A stretch of 64,000 nucleotides of DNA from Ligustrum vulgare (taxonomy: Eukaryota > Streptophyta > Magnoliopsida > Lamiales > Oleaceae): the NCBI GenBank assembly GCA_963555705.1, contig OY743181.1, positions 27,718,513 through 27,782,512 on the forward strand, read 5' to 3'. Within the stretch, counting starts at the first letter, position 1; every line of letters begins with the position of its first letter. Positions 32,707-42,534 of the stretch are shown piece by piece. The notes under the pieces are model-generated. The model saw nothing but the letters and a program-made list of their open reading frames with translations, was not told where the DNA came from and made no database searches. The position numbers and the translations under genes are program-made.

Positions 32707-32746
32707 ATTGTTCGAGGACGAACAATAGTTCTAGTTTGGGGGTATT
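32707..32746 (+). promoter_or_regulatory. Polypurine tract and adjoining hairpin, element E (terminal)
   Basis: Perfect 8-bp stem ATTGTTCG / AGGA / CGAACAAT (32707-32726), then AGTTCTAGTTTGGGGGTATT and the LTR start TGATAAGTG at 32747. Confidence 0.88.
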
Positions 32747-34254
32747 TGATAAGTGTATTTTATACACTTATTTGTATGTCTAAATTAGGTGTAATTATTG
32801 TTGTTTTGGAATATTTTCTATTTAATTTGTGTTTATCGTTTACTTTTCAAAAAATATCCCAAAAGATGAAGAATGATGAAATCAATGGGAAAAACGCATA
32901 ATTCGATTGCTAATTGGAGCTAAATTGGACAAGTGAGGAGTTTGTGACAACAACCGTGAAACCTACATGGTGCCAAAGAGAAGAAATCAGAGGTTGGAGG
33001 TCCCAATTGAAAGAATTGAGAGCTTAATTGAGAAATTCAAGAAAAATATAAAGTTTGGTGACTAAATCGCAACACTTAAAAGTGGAGGACTAAGGCTGCA
33101 ATTAAAGGTCGGGGACTAACTTATACAGCCGAGAAAAGATGGAAATTACATGTCACGCGATCGCTGAAATCCTATTGAGCGATCGCGACTTACCTCAAAT
33201 TCAACACCCGAGAGAACAAGGGTCTTCGACGCGATCGCCGGCCACATGCCTGCGCGATCGCGTGCTTATCCGACTGGGCCGCAGATCAGATTTTTCTCGC
33301 GATTTTTAACAGGCTTTGGGCTTTTTGACCTAGGTTTTCTCCAAAACCTATAAATACAAGACATGAGGCACGAAATTCAGACCTTTGCCTCTCCATAGAA
33401 CAAGCCACAATCAAGCCTTTCATGTCAAATTCTTGGGAGATCGGAGCATTGTAGAGGGGCGAGAATTGAAGATAATAGAAGAATTGATAATTGGTGCAAT
33501 CTTTCCATTCTTTGTTATTTTCAATGAACGTCGTTATATATTGTTTTTACTATTTAAATATGATGTGTAGCTAAATTCTATGTTGGGATAAACGATGTAG
33601 CCTAGTTAATTATTTTAATTCCATATTCCTTGTTTTAACTCTTTAATGCATGAGTTGATTTATTATTGCGTTTAATGCGTGAATGAACTGGCCACTTATT
33701 CATGATTTTATGTGTTATTTCCATAATCCGAGAGGTGAGTTAATAACATAGATCTAGGTAATAAATCCGGTATTGAATGAGAGATAGAAATATACTCTTG
33801 TGATTATTGCGATCGTGTGTGAATTCTTGTATGTAATGCATCTAGGTAAGGAATATTCAGACCCACTGTAGAGATACAATGTTGACTTATTTAGGTAGAA
33901 TTGATTTAAACTCGAGAGAGGAATCTCAATTTGAATTAGTGAATTCGATCGAACACATATTTAGAAAATAAAATCTGGAATTGGAATTGATTTAATCGGC
34001 TAGGTGAATTCGTGAATCCCAACTATTTTATAATCATATTTGAAAACAAAACAATTTAACAAGTCTTTTTAATTCATTAGTTCAATTTCTTAATTCTAGA
34101 TTTTTATTGTTCAACTACTTTCAATTGTTCAAATAAAGTGTAGAACTAAAATATTTCGGTACTTAGTAAACAGCCCTCATGGGAACGATCACTCGACTCA
34201 AAAGTCACTTTATTACTTGATTGCGATATCGTATACTTGCAATTTTACATAACA
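32747..34254 (+). repeat. 3' LTR of element E, complete (1508 bp)
   Basis: Starts TGATAAGTGTATTTTATACA and ends TTTTACATAACA. U3 has four GCGATCGC octamers (33157-33164, 33179-33186, 33231-33238, 33254-33261). A TATA box CCTATAAATACAAG follows with core at 33349-33356, so transcription should start near 33380. The start sequence matches the termini of BC and D LTRs (..CACTTATCA reversed), showing common ancestry of the three families. Confidence 0.93.
33157..33356 (+). promoter_or_regulatory. LTR promoter of element E: palindrome array then TATA box
   Basis: Four GCGATCGC sites within 105 bp end 87 bp before TATAAATA (33349-33356). Sites are separated by AT-rich spacers. Activity is inferred from the layout only. 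Confidence 0.65.
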
Positions 34255-34889
34255 ACATAACCCTTTGTATTGGGTTAATTGCACTAATTAATCCTTCAGT
34301 GTAATCACTGTTTTTTACTACACCAAAAAAAATAATAATAATGAAAAATACGAACTCCTTTTCTTCTTCCCAGTTCCTCGAGAAGGCAAGCAACACAACT
34401 CCCCACAAAAAATACTTCATGCTCTCTTTCTTCCCCAACTACTACCAAGGCACCACCACCACCACAGAACCAACACCCACATCCACCACCACCCACATCA
34501 ACCACCATCGAACCACCACCACTACCCCCGTCGACCACCACCACAGCGCCACCGAACCACTGCTGCCCTCTATTAAGGAATTCACAATTAAATATGTTTT
34601 CCAATCAACTCATCCACCATATCCAGTACGGTTTCAAATCACAAAGTAGCCAAAGAATCCAGCAAAAGATAGTACGGGAAACATGACTGTTAATAGATTT
34701 ATATTAGCCTCTCATCTCCTCTTTTCATCCCGGTAAGGTCCTTCACTCTCTTGATCCTTTAAGAATCCAAGGAAAGCAAGAAAGCCAAAAAAGAAGAACC
34801 CGCCTGACCAATGGCCGCCTCCACCACCCCCCCCCACCCCCACCCCCACCCCCACCCCTATCGCCTCCACCATTACCATCATCCCGCGG
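34255..34889. other. Unassigned stretch with CCA-rich low complexity
   Basis: 34445-34560 is a (CCA)n-like tract giving Thr/His/Pro frames on plus and Gly/Val frames on minus. 34825-34862 is (CCCCCA)n. No gene supported. Confidence 0.6.
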
Positions 34890-35157
34890 TGGAAATCCAG
34901 TAACCTTTCTCTGTCGGATCCACGCAATTTCCTGCAACAAGCAAATGTCCATTGCGCCTACTGCAATGGAGGTTACCCAACAAGGGAATCCAGATTTTTT
35001 GTATGAAATCCATGATTCTTGGCTGTTTTTCCCCTGGCATAGATGGTTCTTGTATTTTGTGGAGCAAATCTACCAAAATTCGAGAAAATCCGTTGTGGCT
35101 GCAATTTTTCGGTGTGCTAAACATCCACCAGATCTTTTGCTAATCAATTTTGACGAG
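34890..35157 (+). pseudogene. Polyphenol oxidase fragment (copper-A region)
   Basis: Plus-strand text reads [20 protein letters not shown] (34916-34975). Then, after a frameshift, IHDSWLFFPWHRWFLYFVEQ (35010-35070). In plant polyphenol oxidases/tyrosinases these hold the three copper-A histidines: His of HCAYC (with the thioether Cys), His of VHxSW, and His of FPWHRW. All three are present. Homology ends after FVEQI and the copper-B region is absent, so the piece covers perhaps 60-80 residues of a ~590-residue enzyme. A frameshift between the two motifs and the truncation make it a pseudogene fragment. It may have been carried by a transposon, but no element edges are seen. Confidence 0.8.
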
Positions 35158-35219
35158 TAGGGAATTTTAGATTCTGGTTGGCAATGATAGTGTAGAGAAT
35201 AGTTTTTGGAAAGTGTTTG

Positions 35220-35645
35220 ATTTTACATCCGAAACAAAGTATCATAAAAAATTGTAAAGTATCATACTATGATACTTAAAAATAGTAAATAGTGTATGAA
35301 AAGAGTTTAGTTTCATAAAGTATCAAGTTGTGATACTGAAAACAAAGTATGAAAACTATTTGATTTTATGTTTGAGATAAAGTACCATAAAAATTTGTAA
35401 AGTATCAAACTCTGGTATTAGAAAAAATTGAAAAGTATCATACTATATTAATACTACAAAAAATGGAAAAAGTATCATAAGTATCATACTGTGATACTAC
35501 AAAAAATGGAAAAGGTATCATAAGTATCATACTGTGATACTACAAAAAATGGAAAAAGTATCATAAGTATCATACTTTGATACTAAAAAATGGAAAAAAT
35601 ATCATACTGTGATAGTAATATAATCATAAGTATCATAGTGTGTGT
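35220..35645. repeat. GTATCAT-rich minisatellite
   Basis: The core is about three copies of a 43-bp unit (AAAAAATGGAAAAAGTATCA, then TAAGTATCATACTGTGATAC, TAC) at 35458-35590. More degenerate units built on AAAGTATCATA and CTGTGATACT extend on both sides. GTATCATA..TGTGATAC forms short inverted repeats within each unit. Confidence 0.8.
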
Positions 35646-36149
35646 TTGATGTTGTTTAAAAAGAGTTTTTTTTGAAATGAATAATGATTTTTAGGAGAAT
35701 AGATGATTGAGAATTTGTTGAAAATTCAAATATTGTGTACTTGACTTTTAGTGGATGGTTGAGATTGAGTACTGTAGAAAAAAAGATAAAATTTAAAGAG
35801 TAACAAACAAGGGCATAGTATGATACTAACCTATTTGAGAAGTATCATAAGTATTTTTCAATTTTTATAATTTTATTATAAGTAATTTTCAAATTTTATA
35901 AAATTGAAGTAAATTTCAGTTTAATCCCTTATTTTTGTGAACACCCTTTTGTAGTTGTGTTTTTAACCCGTTTTTAAAGTGAAAATTAGTTGAGCACACA
36001 CCATCATTTAATGATTTTTAACAGTTAAAACCTTCAAAATACGATTTCTGGTTTATGACACCAAAAATAGTAATATTATGAGAAATCTCACCTGAAAAAG
36101 AAAAAAGAATTTTTTTTTAAAAGTAACGGATAAACATATCCCGCCTTCT
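35646..36149. other. Unassigned stretch
   Basis: AT-rich with a few stray GTATCATA words. No coding or structural feature seen. Confidence 0.5.
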
Positions 36150-36300
36150 CTGTTACTCCATCCTTGATTTCTCTTTAAACAGCTAATGACAATAATTTAA
36201 CAAAACATAATAATATCAGCAGATAAACTCCACCCCTGATTTCTCTCTAACTAGTTAATGTCAATAATTTATCAAATCTTCATAATATCAGACGGTAATT
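36150..36300. repeat. Tandem duplication of ~75 bp
   Basis: CTCCATCCTTGATTTCTCTT (36156 on) and CTCCACCCCTGATTTCTCTC (36226 on) start two copies, each going on with AATG.CAATAATTTA.CAAA and ending ATAATATCAG. They are about 85% alike. Confidence 0.75.
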
Positions 36301-36819
36301 ACAGAAACAGATATCCCCGTCATTCTGATCCTGTTTCATATCAAACGAAAGGAAATATCGAGCTGTCATTGTTTGCGAAGTTACATGAATTTCAATTTCG
36401 AAATTCGTTGATGAAGATTATGAATCAGGTACCTACTCAAAACAATTTTATATGCCTTGTGATACGAGTATCATCAATAAGATTTTTATTCGAGAGCTTC
36501 AACCATTATTATTTAACAATTTTAACAATCTCCTGTCCAGGTTTTTTAGTAGATCAAATCCACCATCTGCATTTATCATCTTCCACACACCAAATCAATT
36601 GTAATCCGGCAATCATTCGACTCATACACGCGTAAGGTTTCATTTGTCGATTATAAATGGCATAGTGTTCAGATGAATACCATATTCTCAGTTGTATTAG
36701 TAATCAGATATGCATCACACGTGTTTTTGGAAGTTCATGAAGTTTGTGATTATGACTTGTGTCTAATTTAATTCAAGTGTGTTTGTATACATGCAACCTC
36801 AAAATTCAATTATGTGGAT
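36301..36819. other. Unassigned stretch
   Basis: A plus-strand frame (36258-36635) shows no domain I recognise. ATGAATCAGGTACCT at about 36420 looks like an exon end with a donor and could be a 5' leader of the MULE Ulp1 gene downstream, but this is speculative. Confidence 0.35.
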
Positions 36820-36821
36820 GT

Positions 36822-37050
36822 CTGGTTGTAATTTGAGACAATTCTGTAGCATTAGATTTTAGATGGATTTGAAACTGGGATGATTATCCTGCTTTAGATA
36901 TCAGATGGATTTAAAATAACATTCCAGATTGGTATTTGATATCCATTTCCACTCTCATTTTCATATTGAAGTATTGCTGATATGCTCTTTTGAGCCCCTG
37001 CATATCTTCTTATTTTAGTTTATGAATCTCATTTGCCTCGGCTAAACGCT
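36822..37050. repeat. Segmental duplication, copy 1
   Basis: About 220 bp from TTTGAGACAATTCTGTAGCA to ATTTGCCTCGGCTAAACGCT matches 37594-37815 at roughly 88-90% by eye, in direct orientation. Confidence 0.85.
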
Positions 37051-37179
37051 TTCTTCCCATTCTGGTGTGTGTATCTGGTGCTTCAACTTAAAATTGCATA
37101 AAAAAGTGCCAAACAGTTTTTTCACTGTGCTATAGTTGGTCAGATCAAGACTTTTATGAACTTCAATCAATTCATAGAA

Positions 37180-37570
37180 TGGCAGAAAGCTAATGGGTAA
37201 TAATCACAGAAGAAACTTGTTAATGGAAGAAGAGAATACCAAAATATCAAGAGCTTGAAATTAACCATATCCTAGAAGAACACATTTTGAAACATCCACC
37301 AAGGCAACCCACAAAAACCATATCAAACAAGCCATTTACAACTATACCTAGAACACAAATTTGCCCAACCTAAGAACTAGTAAATTTAGTCACAACCTTG
37401 GTCCCCTCAGAAATTGAGTGCTTAGCCAACTCCCCAGGTAGTACCAATCTCACAGCAGTCTGAATTTCCCTGGAAGTAACAGTAGGCTTCTTGTTCTAAA
37501 AAATGTCATTAATGAAACTGTTCATAATTCCCATTCCTTTGCTAGAGACCCCAATGTCAGGATGCACCTG
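37180..37570 (-). pseudogene. Histone H2B pseudogene, 5'-truncated
   Basis: On minus, 37570-37370 reads QVHPDIGVSSKGMGIMNSFI, NDIF, a stop, then [41 protein letters not shown] and a stop. This is the C-terminal half of plant histone H2B. About 13 residues (the EKLAQE..ARY segment of helix 2) are deleted between NDIF and NKKP. Everything before QVHPD is missing. The sequence following the stop (37369 down to about 37180) reads like an H2B 3' UTR. H2B genes are usually intronless, so a retrocopy and a DNA-level duplication cannot be told apart here, and no poly-A tail is obvious. Confidence 0.9.
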
Positions 37571-37593
37571 TCATAATAATGTTGATGTCTGCT

Positions 37594-37815
37594 TGAAATT
37601 GAGACGATCCTGTAGCATTAGATATCAGATGGCTTCGAAACTGGGATGATTCTGCATATTTAGATATCGGATGGCTTTAAGATAACATTCCAGATTGGTC
37701 TTTGATATCCATATCCATTTCCATTCTCATTTTCATATTGAAGTATTGCTGATATGCTCTTTCGAGCCCCTGCATATATTCTTATTTTAGTTTATGAATC
37801 TCATTTGCCTTGACT
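37594..37815. repeat. Segmental duplication, copy 2
   Basis: Direct copy of 36822-37050, beginning right beside the truncated 5' edge of the H2B pseudogene. The two copies bracket the pseudogene. Confidence 0.85.
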
Positions 37816-39655
37816 AAACGCTTTTTTGCAATTCAAGCTGTTTTTTTCCTTTTCAGTCCTATAATTTATTTTTTTTGTAATGCAATGCGATTTAGAGCTT
37901 CTGCTTCTCTTCTTGTATCATAAGAAATTGAATGGAACATCTTACCTTCTGCCTGCTTTATTCTCACAATACTCTCCAATTCATCATAAATGTGTTCTTC
38001 TCAGAACTAAAAATTCCAAACTAGATTTGTCGAAATTAACCGGATACAATTCATGTCAACCTTCCTTATAAAGACATTAGATAGCTTTCAGCTTAAGAAA
38101 ATGCTACCATATTAGATTATAAGATGCTGGTTAGTACATTGATGCATTTCTTATCACATCAGTGCAAAACCAGATCAGAGAAGTCCAAAACCATATCAAG
38201 AGCAACCCTGGATGTGAAAAAAATATAGTTATTACATCACGATCTTGGATGCCTTTCTTTCACTGAGCATCCCCACCACTTTCATTATAAATCTTCAACT
38301 TCTGATGTCTGAACCCATGCTTAACATTTCATGTCATTTCTCCATTTTCATACTTTGGTTGATTCGTTTCCAGCATTACACACATTTGTACTACCTTTTT
38401 TTGATGAGGCTAATTAGAAATGGATGATGACAGTAATAGCATAATCTATTATTGCACATTATGATGCACAAGTGACTGTACCTTTTTTTTCATGCTCACT
38501 TATTACATTCTACTCACTTTTTATATCTGTAATAATAAGGAATAATGTGTGGTAAATGGTCCAGCAAGGAAAAATCGTATTATATCATGTTGTTGTCTTA
38601 TATAATGAAATCATTGGATTCATTTTAGTTAAAACTTTTTATTTTCCATAGTCAGTGCTTCCATCACTGTTTTGGCATATTTTATTTTAGCATCTATTTA
38701 AATAGATCTGACAACTACTAGATTGAGTATCACTTTCACAAATAGCATCCACATTTGATTGATCCCAACATGATCTCCAACTACACTTCTGTCAAGTTTT
38801 CCATACTGCACTGTTTCTTTTAGAAATTTTTATTTTACTCCATTCCTTATGACATTTATTAATATTCCATACCTCAAAATCATACTTCTCTATCAGGTCC
38901 ATATCTTCATCCACATTTTCCATGCCCATCCTTCAAACTCCGTATCGAACTAGATCTGATATCCCTCTACCCCTAAAACTCCACGGTCAGCTTTCCCTTC
39001 AGTTATCACCTCCAAATTCTACTTCTTTTTGCCAATGCAGTGACATTTTCACCATCATTCCCTTCAAAACCAATACTTGAATTCCATAAGTTCCACTGTC
39101 ATATATAACAGGCTACCTTGTATTCCAAAATGTGTGAGATTTTTCATTCGTGAAGATGAAAAACCAGAAAGTTTGATGTGATGATGCCTATCATTCTTTC
39201 TATTTATGCTTACATGACATATAGTGCAGAGTCATAACTTAGCGGTTAACATAATGTGGCTGGAAAAGAGAAAAAAAAAACAAAAGAGGTAAAGTATAAA
39301 ATTAATTATGAAAACTCCCCCTCTGTAGACAGTAATAATAGCAACAATGCAGAATTAGTAATACTAGCTAGGAAGTTTGAAATTCTAAGTATGAAGCCTG
39401 GTCCATAAATATCTAAATGTTGACCACTAAACTGATACTTTATTTTTCCTTCCACCCTGATCAGTATCATACTTTGTGCCTAGGAGAATCTATACTGGTA
39501 CTGCTGGGGTTTTAAAAGTTGATCTGCTATTTCCTTGTTTTAGTATTACATATAGCTTTTCCCAAAATCTGACATATTAAACAATATTTTAATTGTTGAG
39601 GAGTCCACCGATTACTACTAATTATATGATGTTGTTTCATACTTGCAGGTCTATG
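37816..39655. other. Unassigned stretch, possible 5' non-coding part of the MULE
   Basis: No coding signal. TTGCAG at about 39650 just before the first Ulp1-gene exon is a good splice acceptor, so this stretch may be an intron in the 5' leader of that gene. Confidence 0.45.
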
Positions 39656-39660
39656 GTTAA

Positions 39661-42470
39661 ATGGGAAAGTGTAGATCTAGTAAAAAGGATGCTCCCAGGG
39701 TAAAATTCAGCAACAAATCATCGGGATTCAGATTGAATGCAAAATACCACAAGCATGCTCGAACACCCCGTAGGCAGAAGATATCGAAAGAAGTACCCTT
39801 ACAAAGCGAGGTATGTTTCAATCTTTTATCAAAGGAGTTGCACAATCGCAATCATGAATATACATAAGGTTTGCATTTATAATCGTAGATGGTCATACAT
39901 TAATTTTTTTTTTTTTACTCATCTACAGGAATGGGAACTTAAGTTGAAACCCGATAACTAGTTCCAGGGGAAGGTGAACGTGAAGCCATCAGATCTCATT
40001 GTCGCTACTTTGAATAATCGATTATCAGATGAGCAAAAAAGAATGTTTAGATCTACTTGCTTCGGGGGTTTCCTTGATATGCATGAGGTTGTAGTGAACC
40101 CACAATTAATCTACCAAGTTCTTTTGAGGGAGGTAAATCAGTCAAACGAACAGGAGGTGTGGTTTCGTTTTGGTAATGAGAATGTGAAATTCGGGATTGA
40201 TGATTTTTACTTAATAACTGGTCTTCGCTGCTCCAGTCAGGAAAATCGTGGACAATATTCATCGAGTTATTGCAAGTTGAGGACTCAATATTTTAATCAT
40301 TTAAACCACATTACAAATCAAGATGTTTTTTAGGTATTTACTTCAATGTCAGACCGTAACAACCGTGACGTCGTTATTATGGGGGTACTCTTCCTTGTCA
40401 CACATTTGATGTTTAACACTGCATATGAGAGGTATGTGGACGAGACGCTTTTAGTCCTTGTTGATTCAGCTGATATGAAAATTTATCCTTGGGGAAAGGA
40501 CATTTTTAAGCTCAAACTTTCCTCGCTTCAGCAAGCACTAAGAAAAAAGCAAGTTACGGTAGAGGGGGAGGGGAGACCAGCAATGAGCTATAGACTAAAT
40601 GGGTTTGTCACTGCATTTCAAGTTTGGATTTACGAGGTACTTCCTATTCTTGAAGGGAAAATTTGCTCCAAAGTTGCCAGTAGGAGACCGAGGATTATTA
40701 ACTGGACAACTGAATTAGATGATGATGTAGACCCCCTTCACCTCGCTACTGATGTTTTCACCCGCCCTGATGTGAGATTCTTCCTTAGTGTCTTCTAAAT
40801 TATAAATTTCACCATATGTCATACTTTTATTATATAGTATTTATTCTCTTCACATCACATTTTCACGTATAAATACATATTTCTAAACAATTTATAGGTT
40901 CAAGCTGTAAAGATGGTAGCAGATGTTGCGGAAGCTCTTGATCCACTTTACCATGAAATGAAGAAAAAATCAAAACAATTGTCAAACTACCCCATAAACA
41001 GGTCAATCTCAAGCATCCACATTGACGATGACAATGACGATGATTTTGTAATACCAAATCATCAGGGCATAAAAAATGTTGCCTCAATCCCAACATCAGA
41101 TTCCTTCCTCAGCAAGAATGTTATCCCAGTAGCATCAAACGATCCTTTGCTCCATTATAACAATATTCCACATGTTCCTTTATTTCAACAACATAATCAC
41201 TACGTTTCTCACAAGAAGGCTTCTCCCAAGACTTCCGATAAATTCATCATCATTCTAGATGAAGTTCAGGAGTATCAAGCCGATACAGTGAGGGGAACAT
41301 TGAAAGGAAAAGAAATCTTGGTGGCTCTAAATTCCAGCAACGATGACAGTGATGACCCGTTGGATGAAGACAATAATGTTGATCTATTAAGGTGTGAACC
41401 AAATTTACTATTTCTCAATTCATGATCATTTCAGATCTTATTTGTCTTATAGAAATCCACATTTGTTTCCAGAATTTAATCTAACCTTTGAAACTCTGAT
41501 TTGGTGACGGGGCTCCAACCAACAATTTTGTGTCAACAAATTCTGCACAAACGATGCATTTAAGTAACCCACAAGAAATTGGCACTCGGTGGAATAAGCT
41601 ACGAGAAAATGAAGAGACCTTTAAAAAATGCATGATGAAACTAATAGTGTGACTGCTATTTCTATAGGCTGCCAAAAAAATATAGTTAAAACAGGTATGA
41701 AACTAGAAATGCATGATGAACCCACGGCTGTTTCTGGGAATCCTCCAAGCTGCAATCAAAATCTGGTAAATACTATTTTTTCCACATATTTTTCCCTTCT
41801 ACAGTCAAGTTATTCCCAATTTTCCATTCAAACATCCTAATTCTTTATAATAATATTTACAATATCAGACATAAAGGAATGGAAGGTTTATAAAGCGAAT
41901 CAAATCATTGGTTCAGGAAACTTCAAACTTTGCAACAGAAATCTTCATGCTTAGGATGGAAGTCGTGCAACTAGAGCAATATGTGAACAAACAGATTTCT
42001 GATTGTTTGGAAGGAATTCAGATTAGATCAAGGAACACAACACAACCTTCAAGTTACATCTACAAACCAACGGTACATTTATACATTAATCTGTCATAAT
42101 AATAAGTCACTCTCATTCCAATTCCATTAATATATTGAACATAATTGTTCTTAATACACAGACACAGGGACTTTCCATTGGGGTCCAAAAGCCTAAGCCC
42201 AGCAAGGGAACACGTATATATACTGATGTCGATCATACACTCTCAAATCAGCATTCAAAGGTATTACCTACGACATCAAATGCAAATATTATGATCTGTC
42301 ATCATATATCCCAGTGAAGTAATTGTGTTACTGATTTTTTTTTTTCAAATTTCATGATAATAATACATATTCTTCATAGTAATGTTTGCAATGGCATGGA
42401 AAAAAATCCCTCTTTAGTCAAAGGACATATCACCTCTCCACCAACCGTTAAGATCCCATCATTCAACAAG
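39661..42470 (+). pseudogene. MULE Ulp1 gene, 5' half with DUF1985 domain
   Basis: Exon 1 (39661-39810) starts MGKCRSSKKDAPRVKFSNKS and is basic. The intron 39811-39928 has GTATGT..CTACAG. Exon 2 (39929-40771) carries the DUF1985 domain: SDEQKRMFRSTCFGGFLDMH, then EVWFRFGNENVKFGIDDFYL, ITGL, later GVLFLVTHLMF. Two in-frame TAG stops (39959-39961 and 40331-40333) break it. The intron 40772-40897 (GTGAGA..TTATAG) joins FTRPD to VQAVKMVADV. Exon 3 (40898-41391) is a low-complexity acidic linker. Small degraded exons follow to about 42470, where an intron holds the Copia insertion. Splice sites still join frames correctly, so decay is recent. Confidence 0.82.
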
Positions 42471-42534
42471 GTAAACCCTATTTACCTTTATGTAAGTTAT
42501 GAACACAAATTTTGCACAATTCAATGATACCAAT

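Larger units (their letters stand above)
26466..34254 (+). mobile_element. Element E: non-autonomous Ty3/Gypsy retrotransposon (gag-protease only)
   Basis: Plus strand: truncated 5' LTR (26466-27121), primer site (27128-27145), gag and protease (27337-29712), long non-coding 3' region, polypurine tract, complete 3' LTR (32747-34254). RT, RNase H and integrase are absent. The sequence passes from protease through a short basic ORF to the same post-pol motif that follows integrase in D. The 5' LTR lacks its first ~860 bp, so the target duplication cannot be tested. A few stops and one frameshift interrupt the coding part. Confidence 0.88.

Noticed and set aside
26464..34260. Target duplication for element E (ACATA after the 3' LTR)
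   Set aside because: The 5' LTR is truncated, so the matching left copy cannot exist in place and the claim is untestable here.
34305..34952. Gly-rich and His/Thr-rich frames on both strands
   Set aside because: Caused by (CCA)n and (CCCCCA)n low-complexity DNA.
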